Origin: Paracoccus maritimus
GTDB taxonomy: Bacteria > Pseudomonadota > Alphaproteobacteria > Rhodobacterales > Rhodobacteraceae
Length of the DNA: 64,000 bases
Direction of reading: 5' to 3'
NCBI RefSeq assembly: GCF_025195095.1
Contig: NZ_JANAVZ010000001.1
Location: 248,001-312,000, forward strand
Shown here: piece by piece, positions 27,727 through 36,059 of the stretch
Layout: each line of letters opens with the position of its first letter
How positions within the stretch are numbered: the first letter of the stretch is position 1
Notes under the pieces: model-generated
Databases searched by the model: none
The model's input: the letters and a program-made list of their open reading frames with translations, nothing else
Told to the model about the DNA's origin: nothing
Made by a program: the position numbers and the translations under genes

Positions 27727-28062
27727 TCAATCGACGGCGCGGATCAGCTTGCGTTCAAGCACCTTCAGCACCTGTGGCAGGTCGTGTCCGCGCTTCAGGA
27801 TGCGTCCGTCCATGCCGATCACGGCATAGGCCCCCTGCGACGCGCGCAGCCTTGGGCGTTTCTCGATGCGGTACAGCGGATGTTCGGTCGCGCGGCGAAA
27901 CACGCTGAACACTGCGACCTCACGCAAGAACGACATTGCATAATCGCGCCATTCGCCCGCGGCGACGAACTGACCGTAAACCGACATGATCGCGCCCAGT
28001 TCGCGCCGGTCGAACACCACTCGGTCCGGGTCGGCGTGAAGGGGCGTCGATGCGTTCATCAT
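27727..28062 (-). CDS. DUF2794 domain protein
   Basis: A 111-aa cytoplasmic protein of the alphaproteobacterial DUF2794 family: VVFDRRELGAIMSVYGQFVA, EWRDYAMSFLREVAVFSVFR and YRIEKRPRLRASQGAYAVI are recognisable. Function unknown. ATG 28062 or 28059 are both possible, and neither has a good ribosome site. It faces the DUF4175 gene tail to tail with a 19-base gap. Confidence 0.75.
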   Translation of the reverse strand: MMNASTPLHADPDRVVFDRRELGAIMSVYGQFVAAGEWRDYAMSFLREVAVFSVFRRATEHPLYRIEKRPRLRASQGAYAVIGMDGRILKRGHDLPQVLKVLERKLIRAVD

Positions 28063-28106
28063 GTCGGAATGGTGACATTGGCCCCTACGCAAAGCAATGC
28101 AAAAAA

Positions 28107-28132
28107 ACGGGCGCGGTCGATGCCGCGCCCGT
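28107..28132 (-). terminator. terminator of the I78-like lipoprotein operon
   Basis: A 10-bp GC stem (ACGGGCGCGG / CCGCGCCCGT) has a TCGATG loop. It is preceded on the plus strand by AAAAAAA, which reads as a T-run on the minus strand after the lipoprotein genes. It lies between those genes and DUF2794. Confidence 0.82.
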
Positions 28133-28187
28133 CAGGGCATCCGTCCGGTGCAGAACGCGCCGGGCGCTCGAGTCGGTCCGGATCTGC

Positions 28188-28481
28188 CTAGTAGCAGCTG
28201 ATCTTGTCGATCCGTCCGGTGCGGCCGTATTCGATGTTCAGCCGATCCGGCCGGAAATCCGCCGTAACGGCGTCTTCGGGACCGATGATCCGCGTTCCGG
28301 CCGGGAAGGTCATCTGGTTCGCCACCTCGCGCGGTTGCCCAAGAAGACCCTGATATCCTTCGGCGCCGCAGCTGTCCTCGGCCGGCTGGTCCGCGACTTC
28401 CTGGGGCACCGGTTCGCAGGCGGCCACAGCCGCGATCACAGCCAGGCCGACAAGAAAGGAATTTCTGTGCATGATCGTCAT
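28188..28481 (-). CDS. I78-like peptidase-inhibitor lipoprotein (second of a pair)
   Basis: A 97-aa lipoprotein. The signal and lipobox region (LAVIAAVAAC) end at Cys22. The mature part DSCGAEGYQGLLGQPREV and the C-terminal FRPDRLNIEYGRTGRIDKIS followed by CY match the peptidase inhibitor I78 family, which pairs a Cys near the N-terminus with one at the end and carries RLNIE. ATG 28481 overlaps the upstream stop (ATGA), favouring this over the ATG at 28472. Inhibitor function is inferred from the family. Confidence 0.75.
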   Translation of the reverse strand: MTIMHRNSFLVGLAVIAAVAACEPVPQEVADQPAEDSCGAEGYQGLLGQPREVANQMTFPAGTRIIGPEDAVTADFRPDRLNIEYGRTGRIDKISCY

Positions 28482-28828
28482 CCGCAATCGATGTTGTATA
28501 TATTGCCCGAGGCGTCCAGCCGGAACACAATCCGCTGAGGATTGTATTCCTGAGGCTCGATGCCGCGATACTCGACCACGCGATATTCGCGGGTGATGCC
28601 AAGCGTCGGGATCACCGTGCCCGGCTGACCCAGATTGGCGACGTAGTCCTTGGCGTGGCACAGATCCGGTTCGCGCTCTTCCAGCCCGGCGATGCCCTCG
28701 GCCGGCACAGGTGGCACTGGCGCCGGCGCCGTGACGGGTGCCGGTGTCGGCAGCGGAGCGGGCGCCGGGGCGCAACCTGCCAATGCGGTGCCGATCACGG
28801 CCAGCGACAGGAGGGTTGTTGTTCTCAT
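28478..28828 (-). CDS. I78-like lipoprotein with Pro-rich linker (first of a pair)
   Basis: A 116-aa lipoprotein. The signal ends at the lipobox LAGC, and a Pro/Ala-rich linker of about 25 residues (APAPLPTPAPVTAPAPVPP) would hold the domain away from the membrane. The domain DLCHAKDYVANLGQPGTV with final RIVFRLDASGNIYNIDCG parallels the neighbour (Cys, LGQP, terminal CG). It is more divergent from typical I78 proteins, with RIVF in place of RLNI. It is the first gene of a two-gene operon. The start MRTTTLLSL has GAGGGAC upstream. Confidence 0.68.
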   Translation of the reverse strand: MRTTTLLSLAVIGTALAGCAPAPAPLPTPAPVTAPAPVPPVPAEGIAGLEEREPDLCHAKDYVANLGQPGTVIPTLGITREYRVVEYRGIEPQEYNPQRIVFRLDASGNIYNIDCG

Positions 28829-28970
28829 AGTGACTGCGTCCCTCGTTTGCCTCGTGTGTCCGAGGCTGTATCGTTTGTGACTCCATATCATACGGCGTCC
28901 GCACCCGGTTGAGAACCCGAGCGCGGAATCACGTTTGCATCAACCGCGTGATGTCGCGGCGCTGTCGCGG

Positions 28971-29621
28971 TCAGCTTGCCGCTGCAAGCGAGACAGGCTT
29001 GTTCGTGCAAATGCCGTAGGCGGCGATGAACATGGATGCCGCGGCGTCGCCAGCCTGACGGATCGCCTCCTCATCCGCAGGGTCGTCAGGGGTTAGAAGG
29101 GCACGATCCTGCACGAATGCACCGGCCAGCCGGATCAGATGTTCGGCGGCCATGGAACTGTCTTTTATCGTCAGATGGCCGGCCATGATCCAGCAGTCCA
29201 GGTGCCGTCGCGCGGCTTCGCGCAGTCCGTCGGAAAGCACCGCGTGAAGCTGACGCGATTGCTCGCCAAAGCGATTGGCCTCGGCGATCCCGGCGCGACG
29301 CAGCCTCACGATGTCGTCCGATGCCAGCCAAGCGGCGATTTGCTGCGCCATCCGTTGCAACGCCTGTGGCGCGGGCTCATCGTCTGGAATGTCGATGGGG
29401 CTGACGTCCCGCAGCCTGCCGATCTCGTGATGTAGCACCTCGCGATACATCAATGCCTTGTCGGGGAAATAGCTGTAAAGAGTCGCCTTGGACACACGGG
29501 CGGCGGCGGCGATGTCATCGACGCTTGCCCCGCAATAACCGTCCCGCAGGAAAATTGACTTCGCGCCCTCGCGGACCTGTTCGAATTTGCGTCCCTTGTT
29601 CGGTGTTTGTTTCTTGGTCAT
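28971..29621 (-). CDS. TetR family transcriptional regulator
   Basis: DNA-binding repressor (216 aa). The helix-turn-helix is GASVDDIAAAARVSKATLYSYFPDKALMYREVL (about residues 30-62), typical of TetR/AcrR proteins. The C-terminal ligand domain (about 75-216) resembles AefR-like regulators, but its effector cannot be read. It is divergent from gdhA across a 294-base AT-richer gap, so it may control itself or gdhA; no clear operator was identified. Confidence 0.87.
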   Translation of the reverse strand: MTKKQTPNKGRKFEQVREGAKSIFLRDGYCGASVDDIAAAARVSKATLYSYFPDKALMYREVLHHEIGRLRDVSPIDIPDDEPAPQALQRMAQQIAAWLASDDIVRLRRAGIAEANRFGEQSRQLHAVLSDGLREAARRHLDCWIMAGHLTIKDSSMAAEHLIRLAGAFVQDRALLTPDDPADEEAIRQAGDAAASMFIAAYGICTNKPVSLAAAS

Positions 29622-29915
29622 TAAAATGTCCCTGTAAGTCGAAAGTATGCGGCAACGCGCCCATAGAAAAATGACGCGCCTGTATAAAAAGGCCGAAACG
29701 AGCGGTTTGGTTTCAAAAATCTTGATGAATGCAGGCGTATGTAGGTGTTCTGAAAGTTGTTTTTCCCCTTTCTTCAGACCTGTCGATCAGGCTGTCCGAC
29801 TGCTGAAAATGCACTTCCTTGTACAGCCACGCAACGTGGATCATCTGCGACAATTGTCCTAGCTTCGCCTTGGGGTGTGGCGAATCAACGCCACTTATAA
29901 GGCGAGGAGACTGCA
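29622..29915. other. 294-bp AT-richer gap between tetR and gdhA
   Basis: No gene is supported; a 71-codon plus-strand reading frame here has no family resemblance. The composition is clearly less GC-rich than the neighbours (runs such as TATAAAAAGG, GTTGTTTTTCCCC). It probably holds promoters for both genes. The gdhA ribosome site GGCGAGGAG lies at its right end. Confidence 0.5.
29877..29894 (+). promoter_or_regulatory. perfect inverted repeat just upstream of gdhA
   Basis: GTGGCG-AATCAA-CGCCAC has 6-bp arms (29877-29882 and 29889-29894). It lies between a TTGGGG element and TTATAAGGCGAGGAG, 22 bases before the ATG. It could be an operator or hairpin near the transcript start. Confidence 0.4.
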
Positions 29916-31343
29916 ATGGCGAACCCGAACCAGTCGTTCCGGGGCTCGGTCGAGCGAATGTTCACACATGCGGCGGGGTTGATGGAACTGCCGCCCGGCC
30001 TGGAAGAAAAGATCCGGGTCTGCAATTCGACCTACACGGTCCGCTTCGGCGTCCGGCTGCGCGGAGAGATCCACACCTTCACCGGCTATCGCTCGGTCCA
30101 CTCCGAACATATGGAGCCGGTCAAGGGCGGCATCCGCTATTCTCTGGATGTCAGCCAGGACGAGGTCGAGGCGCTGGCCTCGCTGATGACCTTCAAATGC
30201 GCGCTGGTCGAGGTGCCGTTCGGCGGATCCAAGGGCGGGCTGTGCATCGATCCGCGTGCCTGGAACGAGGACGAACTTGAAAAGGTCACCCGCCGTTTCA
30301 CCTATGAACTGTCGCGGCGCAACCTGATTTCGCCGTCGCAGAACGTGCCGGCACCCGATATGGGCACCGGCGAGCGGGAAATGGCGTGGATGGCCGATGC
30401 CTATAAACGTCTGCATCCCGATGACATCAACGCCAAGGCCTGCGTGACCGGCAAGCCCCGCACGGCCGGCGGGATCGACGGGCGGGTCGAGGCCACGGGC
30501 CGCGGCGTGCAATACGCGCTGCGCGAATTCTTCCGGCATGATGACGTGATGAAGAAGGCCGGGCTGGAAGGCACCTTGGCCGGCAAGCGGGTGATCGTTC
30601 AGGGCCTGGGCAATGTGGGCTACCATGCCGCACAGTTCCTGTCGGCCGAGGACAAGTCGCTGATCACCTGCGTGATCGAACGCGACGGGGCGATCACCAA
30701 TCCGCAGGGCATCAATATCGACGCGCTGCGCGGCCATATTGTCGCGACCGGCGGGGTCCGCGGCTTCGCGGGCGGCGATTATCACGAGGAGGGGCTGGCC
30801 CGCCTCGAGGATGAATGCGACATCCTGATTCCCGCCGCCGTCGAAAGCGTGATCCATTCGGACAATGCCGAACGGATCAAGTGCAAGCTTATCATCGAGG
30901 CCGCGAACGGTCCGGTGACGGCGGATGCCGATGACATCCTGAAGCGCAAGGGCGTGGTGATCATTCCCGACATGTATGCCAATGCCGGCGGTGTGACGGT
31001 GTCCTATTTCGAATGGGTCAAGAACCTGTCGCAGATCAGTCTTGGCCGTCTTGAACGCCGCCACGAAGAGGCGCGTGCCCGGATGCTGATCGAGGAACTG
31101 GAACGGATCTCGGCCGATACCGGCACGAATTTCGAGCTGGCCAAGGGCTTCAAGGAAGCCTTCCTGCATGGTGCGGACGAGCTGGATCTGGTGCGGTCGG
31201 GTCTGGACGACACCATGCGCGAGGCGTTCGGCAAGATGAAAGAAGTCTGGATGGCCAATCCGCGGGTCGAAGACATGCGGACCGCGGCCTACGTGGTCGC
31301 GATTCGCCGGATCTCGAACGTTTACGGGTCTCTGGGCCTGTAA
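29916..31343 (+). CDS. gdhA: Glu/Leu/Phe/Val dehydrogenase (glutamate dehydrogenase)
   Basis: Amino-acid dehydrogenase (475 aa), most likely converting glutamate and 2-oxoglutarate. The substrate-site lysines lie in MEPVKGGIRYS and FGGSKGGLCIDP; the NAD-binding domain has VIVQGLGNVGYHAAQFL. The family text ENVPAPDMGTGEREMAW-like QNVPAPDMGTGEREMAWM is conserved. AAGGCGAGGAG precedes ATG 29916. Two hairpins follow. Cofactor specificity (NAD or NADP) is not certain from the sequence. Confidence 0.9.
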   Translation: MANPNQSFRGSVERMFTHAAGLMELPPGLEEKIRVCNSTYTVRFGVRLRGEIHTFTGYRSVHSEHMEPVKGGIRYSLDVSQDEVEALASLMTFKCALVEVPFGGSKGGLCIDPRAWNEDELEKVTRRFTYELSRRNLISPSQNVPAPDMGTGEREMAWMADAYKRLHPDDINAKACVTGKPRTAGGIDGRVEATGRGVQYALREFFRHDDVMKKAGLEGTLAGKRVIVQGLGNVGYHAAQFLSAEDKSLITCVIERDGAITNPQGINIDALRGHIVATGGVRGFAGGDYHEEGLARLEDECDILIPAAVESVIHSDNAERIKCKLIIEAANGPVTADADDILKRKGVVIIPDMYANAGGVTVSYFEWVKNLSQISLGRLERRHEEARARMLIEELERISADTGTNFELAKGFKEAFLHGADELDLVRSGLDDTMREAFGKMKEVWMANPRVEDMRTAAYVVAIRRISNVYGSLGL

Positions 31344-31358
31344 GTATGCCGTAAGCGG

Positions 31359-31378
31359 GGCGGAGGCTTGCCTCCGCC
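31359..31378 (+). terminator. first hairpin after gdhA
   Basis: An 8-bp stem GGCGGAGG / CCTCCGCC has a CTTG loop. It has no T-run but is followed directly by a second, better hairpin. Confidence 0.5.
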
Positions 31379-31381
31379 GCC

Positions 31382-31417
31382 GAAGCCGGACCTTCGATGG
31401 GTCCGGCTTCGGCATTT
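31382..31417 (+). terminator. Rho-independent terminator after gdhA
   Basis: An 11-bp stem (31382-31392 with 31400-31410) has a 7-base loop, followed by GGCATTTTCC. It terminates gdhA ahead of the convergent threonylcarbamoyl-AMP synthase gene. Confidence 0.82.
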
Positions 31418-31443
31418 TCCGCTTCCCGTGGGATCCGTCGCGA

Positions 31444-32394
31444 TCAGTCGCGCGGCGCCGCCGCGCGGCGCAGGCGGTCGTTGATCGCCGCGCCCAACCC
31501 GTGTTCCGGAACCGGCGCGACTGCGATCGGCCGACCTTCGCGATCTGCGCGGCGCAAGGTGTCGAAAAGGTTCGCCGCCGCTTCGGTCAGGTCGCCATGC
31601 CGGGACAGGCTGAAGCGTCCGGGCGCACCGAAGGCGATAAAGGTCTCGTCCGGGCGTGGCGCCGCGGCGTTCAGCCTCAGCGCCACGTTCGGGGCATAGT
31701 GGCTGGTCAGCTGGCCTGGCGCACTGGGGCGATCCGGATCGATGGAAGGCGCGATCAGCTTGTGGCCGATTGCAGCCTCGATGGCTTCGGCGGGAATGCC
31801 ACCGGGGCGCAGCAACGTGGCGCGGCCGTTCGGCCAGCCGACGATCGTCGATTCCACCCCGACGGGGCAAGGGCCTGCGTCCAGGACTGCGGCGATCCGT
31901 CCGGCCAGCCCGCCGTCGGGGTCCAGGACATGAACGGCGCTGGTCGGGCTGACCCGCCCCGAGACATTGGCCGAAGGCGCGGCCAGCGGTCCGCCGAACC
32001 GGCTCAGCAGGGCGCGGGCGGCGGGATGATCGGGCAGGCGGATGCCCACGGTGTTCAGCCCGGCCGTGACCAGCGGCGCGATGTCAGATGTCGCGTGCAG
32101 ATCCAGCACCAGGGTCAGCGCACCGGGCCAGAAGGTCTGCGCCAGGATCAGCGCCTCGTCGCCGAACCTTGCAATGTCCCGCGCCGCCGCAAGGTCGGGC
32201 ACATGCACGATCAGCGGGTTGAAGCCCGGACGCCCCTTTGCCTCGAAGATGCGCGCGACCGCGCGGCCATTGCGGGCATCGCCCGCAAGCCCGTAAACCG
32301 TTTCGGTCGGCATGGCGACGGTCTGACCCGCGGCCAGCAATTCTGCCGCGCGCGCGATGCCGTAGGGATCGGGGGTCAGTCTTTCGGTCTTCAT
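31444..32394 (-). CDS. L-threonylcarbamoyladenylate synthase (Sua5 type)
   Basis: Makes threonylcarbamoyl-AMP from threonine, bicarbonate and ATP for the t6A37 tRNA modification. It is the longer two-domain Sua5 form (316 aa): an N-terminal YrdC domain (PTETVYGLAGDARN, KGRPGFNPLIVHV, RLPDHPAARALL, APSANVSGRVSPTSA) followed by a Sua5 C-terminal domain after about residue 200. Start is ATG 32394. It is divergent from the acyl-CoA dehydrogenase gene. Confidence 0.9.
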   Translation of the reverse strand: MKTERLTPDPYGIARAAELLAAGQTVAMPTETVYGLAGDARNGRAVARIFEAKGRPGFNPLIVHVPDLAAARDIARFGDEALILAQTFWPGALTLVLDLHATSDIAPLVTAGLNTVGIRLPDHPAARALLSRFGGPLAAPSANVSGRVSPTSAVHVLDPDGGLAGRIAAVLDAGPCPVGVESTIVGWPNGRATLLRPGGIPAEAIEAAIGHKLIAPSIDPDRPSAPGQLTSHYAPNVALRLNAAAPRPDETFIAFGAPGRFSLSRHGDLTEAAANLFDTLRRADREGRPIAVAPVPEHGLGAAINDRLRRAAAPRD

Positions 32395-32506
32395 CCGTGA
32401 CGCCGGGTTTCGGTTGAGACTTGGCCGCGTGAACCTAAGATGCGGTCGAGACAGTCTGATAGTCGCGCCAGCAGGTTTTGCCAAGGCGCATGGGAGCGAG
32501 GTCAAG

Positions 32507-34204
32507 ATGAGCTATGCGGCGCCGGTCGAGCAAATCGAATTCATCCTGAAACATGTCGTGCCTTTCCCTGATGTGGCCGGCACCGAAAAATTCGCCGAGG
32601 CGACACCGGAAACCACGACAGCCATCCTGACAGAAGCCGGCAAACTGGCCAGCAACGTCCTGGCGCCGCTGAACCGCGCCGGCGACCAGACCCCCGCCAG
32701 GCTGGAGAATGGCAAGCTGCGGTCTTCGCCCGGCTTTGACGCGGGGTTCCGGGCGATCGCCGAAGGCGGCTGGATCGGCCTTGCCGCCGATCCGGAATAT
32801 GGCGGCATGGGCCTGCCGCAATCCCTGAACATGGCGGTGGCCGACATGATGTCCGGCGCCTGCCTGTCACTGCAGCTGAACCCGCTGTTGACGCAGGGCC
32901 AGATCGAGGCGCTGGAGCATCATGCCAGCGACGCGCTGAAGGCGTTGTATCTGCCGAAACTGACCAGCGGCGAATGGTCTGGCACCATGAACCTGACCGA
33001 GCCGGGTGCAGGCAGCGATGTCGGCGCCCTGACCACGAAGGCGGAACGCAACGGCGACGGCACCTACACGATCACCGGCCAGAAGATCTTCATCACCTGG
33101 GGCGACAGCGACGTGACCGAGAATGTCTGCCACGCCGTGCTGGCGCGGCTGCCTGACGGGGGTAAGGGCACCAAGGGCATCAGCCTGTTCATGGTCCCGA
33201 AATTCATCCCCGACGAGGATGGCAACCCCGGCGTCGCCAACAGCCTGAAGGTTGTCAGCCTCGAAGAAAAGATGGGCATTCACGGCAGTCCGACCTGTGT
33301 GATGAGCTATGACGGCGCGACCGGATGGCTGATCGGGCAGGAACACAAGGGCATGGCAGCGATGTTCACGATGATGAACTGCGCCCGGCTTGGCGTCGGC
33401 GTGCAGGGTGTCGGCGTGGCCGAGGCGGCGCTGCAACAGGCGGTCGCCTATGCGCAGGATCGCAACCAGATGGGGCCGATCATCGGGCATCCCGATGTGC
33501 GCCGGATGCTGGCTACGGCACGGGCCGAGATCTTTGCGGCGCGCGCGATCTGTCTGGCCTGTGCCGCCAGCATCGACATGGAGCGCGCGACGGACGATCG
33601 TGATTGCGCTGCCCGCGCAGCCTTCCTGACCCCGATCGCCAAGGCCTATGGCACCGATGTGGGCTGTCGCGTCGCCGATACCGGCGTGCAGGTGCATGGC
33701 GGCATGGGCTATGTCGAGGAAACCGGTGCGGCACAATATCTGCGCGACGTTCGCATCACCCCGATCTACGAGGGTACCAACGGTATTCAGGCCATGGATC
33801 TGGTCGGCCGCAAGCTGGCCGACGGCGGCGAGGCGGCGATGCGGCTTCTGGACGAGGTGTCGGATGGCGCCAAGGCCGCGCATGGCGACCACCCCGAACT
33901 GGCCGACGACGTTTGGCAGGCATCCGAGGCGCTGCGCGAAGCGACGCAGGATCTGCTGAAACGGGACGTGGACGAGCGGTTCGCGGGTGCGGTGCCCTAT
34001 CTGACGGCCTTCGCGCTGGTGCTGGGGGGACATTTCCATCTGCGCGCGGCGCGCAAGGGGGATACGGCGCAACTGGCGCTTGCACGGGTGTTCATCGGCC
34101 GGGTGCTGCCGCGATACGCCGCCAATCTTGCCGAGGCGCGCGCGGAACTGGCCGATCTGACCGCGATCAGCGACGCGTCGCTGGCCGGAGGACTTGGCGG
34201 TTGA
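32507..34204 (+). CDS. acyl-CoA dehydrogenase, DmdC/FadE-like long form
   Basis: FAD enzyme (565 aa) of the long acyl-CoA dehydrogenase group with an extra C-terminal domain. Motifs include WSGTMNLTEPGAGSDVGAL, TGQKIFITWGD, GVQGVGVAEAALQQAVAYAQ, GGMGYVEETGAAQYLRD and IYEGTNGIQAMDLVGRK. It resembles 3-methylmercaptopropionyl-CoA dehydrogenases (DmdC) of marine Rhodobacteraceae as well as ordinary beta-oxidation enzymes; the substrate cannot be fixed. GAGCGAGG precedes ATG 32507. Its stop overlaps the next gene. Electrons would go through ETF to the ETF-QO encoded at 39.5 kb. Confidence 0.88.
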   Translation: MSYAAPVEQIEFILKHVVPFPDVAGTEKFAEATPETTTAILTEAGKLASNVLAPLNRAGDQTPARLENGKLRSSPGFDAGFRAIAEGGWIGLAADPEYGGMGLPQSLNMAVADMMSGACLSLQLNPLLTQGQIEALEHHASDALKALYLPKLTSGEWSGTMNLTEPGAGSDVGALTTKAERNGDGTYTITGQKIFITWGDSDVTENVCHAVLARLPDGGKGTKGISLFMVPKFIPDEDGNPGVANSLKVVSLEEKMGIHGSPTCVMSYDGATGWLIGQEHKGMAAMFTMMNCARLGVGVQGVGVAEAALQQAVAYAQDRNQMGPIIGHPDVRRMLATARAEIFAARAICLACAASIDMERATDDRDCAARAAFLTPIAKAYGTDVGCRVADTGVQVHGGMGYVEETGAAQYLRDVRITPIYEGTNGIQAMDLVGRKLADGGEAAMRLLDEVSDGAKAAHGDHPELADDVWQASEALREATQDLLKRDVDERFAGAVPYLTAFALVLGGHFHLRAARKGDTAQLALARVFIGRVLPRYAANLAEARAELADLTAISDASLAGGLGG

Positions 34205-35223
34205 TCGACTATCCGTTCCAGTCGCCGCCCGACGAGGGCGAGGGCATCGAGGTGGCGCCGGGCGTGATATGGCTGCGCCTGCCGCTGCCGATGGCGCTGG
34301 ATCATGTCAATGTCTACGCGCTGCGCGAGGCGGATGGCTGGACCGTCGTGGATACCGGTTTTGACACGCGCCGCGCCCGCGCCATCTGGCAGCGCCTGCG
34401 GTCGGGGCCGTTGCAGGGGCTGCCGGTCGTTCGTGTCATCGGCACCCACCATCATCCCGATCATATCGGACTTGCCGGATGGTTCATGCAGACCGACGGC
34501 GCGGAACTTGCGATGAGCCGGACCGCGTGGCTGACGGCGCGGATGCTGCAACTGGATATTCAGGACACGCCCACCGCTCAGGCGCTGGACTTCTGGCGAC
34601 GCGCGGGAATGCCCGCGGATCTGCTGGAAAGACGCGCCGCCGAACGCCCCTATAACAGCGCCGATGTCGTCCATCCGCTGCCGCCCGGATACACAAGGCT
34701 GCACGAGGGCGAGGAAATGCGGATCGGCGGTCGTCGGTGGCGGGTGGCGATGGGCGACGGGCATGCACCGCGGCATGTCACATTGTGGTCTCTGGACGAC
34801 GATCTGGTGATCGGCGGAGACCAACTTCTGCCCTCGATATCACCCAATCTCGGCGTCTATCCGAACGAGCCAGAGGCCGACCCGGTGGGGGAATGGCTGG
34901 CCAGCTGCGCGCGCATGGCGCTTCTGGCCGAAGACCGCCATCTGGTCCTGCCGGGACACAAGCTGCCCTTCACCGGACTGCCCGACAGGTTGCGTCAGCT
35001 GGCCGACAACCATCATGGCGCGCTTGCGCGCATCGAGGACGCGCTGGCGAAGGCACCGCGCAGCGCGGTCGGCTGTTTCGATATCCTGTTCAAGCGTCGC
35101 ATCGCGGGGATGGAATTCGGGCTGGCCCTGGTCGAGGCGGTCGCGCATATCAATCACCTGCGCCGCGCGGGGCGGATCCGGGCGGTCGGCGAAAGCGATG
35201 GCGCAGTGCTGTGGGGGGCGTGA
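34201..35223 (+). CDS. metallo-beta-lactamase fold hydrolase
   Basis: A 340-aa hydrolase of the metallo-beta-lactamase superfamily. The metal motif is GTHHHPDHIGL, followed by later metal ligands in GDGHAPRH and LPGHKLPF. Likely thioesterase- or glyoxalase-like, but the substrate is unknown. It starts at TTG 34201, overlapping the upstream TGA (TTGA), with GGAGG 10-14 bases upstream; no in-frame ATG exists before the conserved beta-strands. Coupling to the acyl-CoA dehydrogenase suggests it acts on a CoA ester or product. Confidence 0.82.
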   Translation: MIDYPFQSPPDEGEGIEVAPGVIWLRLPLPMALDHVNVYALREADGWTVVDTGFDTRRARAIWQRLRSGPLQGLPVVRVIGTHHHPDHIGLAGWFMQTDGAELAMSRTAWLTARMLQLDIQDTPTAQALDFWRRAGMPADLLERRAAERPYNSADVVHPLPPGYTRLHEGEEMRIGGRRWRVAMGDGHAPRHVTLWSLDDDLVIGGDQLLPSISPNLGVYPNEPEADPVGEWLASCARMALLAEDRHLVLPGHKLPFTGLPDRLRQLADNHHGALARIEDALAKAPRSAVGCFDILFKRRIAGMEFGLALVEAVAHINHLRRAGRIRAVGESDGAVLWGA

Positions 35224-35276
35224 CAGCGCTGCCGGATTCGGGTATCGCACGTCTCAGGCAAACGCGGAGAACAGGC

Positions 35277-35411
35277 ATGGCCGATCACGAGCATGGCAAG
35301 ATGGACATCACCGAACACCGGAAGACCTTTGCGGGCTTCATCAAGCTGGCAAGCTGGGTGGCAGGGTTGTCGATCCTGGCGCTGATCTTCATGGCGCTGA
35401 CGAACGCCTGA
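35277..35411 (+). CDS. aa3-type cytochrome c oxidase subunit IV
   Basis: A 44-aa membrane peptide, MADHEHGKMDITEHRKTFAG followed by one helix (LASWVAGLSILALIFMALTNA). This is the bacterial aa3 oxidase subunit IV family (COX4_pro_2), known from Paracoccus and Rhodobacter oxidases, where it is a single-helix accessory subunit. The oxidase catalytic subunit genes are not in this window. Confidence 0.85.
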   Translation: MADHEHGKMDITEHRKTFAGFIKLASWVAGLSILALIFMALTNA

Positions 35412-35432
35412 TCGCGAACGGGATCTGATGAC

Positions 35433-36059
35433 ATGAAAAGACGCGTCTTCCTGGCGGCGTCACTGCCGGCTGTTCTGGCTGCATGCGGGGCCGACAACAT
35501 CTGGGCAAGCGATGAAGCCGTCCGCGCCGCGCGATTTGTCAGTGACGAGCCGCCATCGATCACGCTGTTCACCGTGATCGGCATTCCGCGCGGCGAGGGC
35601 GGGCATTCCGCGCTGATGATCAATGGCAGCCAGCGGGTGGTTTATGATCCGGCGGGCAGCTGGAACCATCCGCGCATCCCCGAACGCCATGACGTGCTGT
35701 ATGGGGTCACCGACAACTTCAAGCGTTTCTACATCGATTATCACGCCCGCAGCACCTATTGGGTGGCCGAGGATCGCGTTCCCGTCAGCCGCGAAGTCGC
35801 GGATCTGGCCATCGCGCGGGCCGAGGCGAACGGCGCTGCCAACAAAAGCTTCTGCGCCGTCGAGACCGGCAGTGTGCTGCGCGGCCTGCCGGGATTCGAG
35901 AACGCCCCGACCGGATTTTCCCCGATCAAACTGCGCAACTGGTTCCGTACCCTGCCCGGCGTGGTGTCGAAAACGCATCGCGACGGCGATCCGGCGAACA
36001 ATCACGATGTCCTTCTGAAGCAGAAGGACGGAACGATCAGGGGCTATCCCAGAACGTAG
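35433..36059 (+). CDS. lipoprotein with a possible permuted NlpC/P60-like fold
   Basis: A 208-aa lipoprotein. The signal MKRRVFLAASLPAVLAAC ends in a lipobox (LAAC). The sequence has GGHSALMING (an early His), VVYDPAGSW, and later NKSFCAVETGSVLRGLPGF (a Cys followed by a helix). The order His first, Cys later is that of circularly permuted papain-like (YiiX/LRAT) hydrolases, so a cell-wall or lipid amide hydrolase is possible; this is inference. It overlaps azlD tail to tail by 16 bases. Confidence 0.62.
   Translation: MKRRVFLAASLPAVLAACGADNIWASDEAVRAARFVSDEPPSITLFTVIGIPRGEGGHSALMINGSQRVVYDPAGSWNHPRIPERHDVLYGVTDNFKRFYIDYHARSTYWVAEDRVPVSREVADLAIARAEANGAANKSFCAVETGSVLRGLPGFENAPTGFSPIKLRNWFRTLPGVVSKTHRDGDPANNHDVLLKQKDGTIRGYPRT

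Noticed and set aside
29647..29862. 71-codon plus-strand frame between tetR and gdhA
   Set aside because: AT-richer, no ribosome site and no recognisable sequence; treated as promoter DNA.
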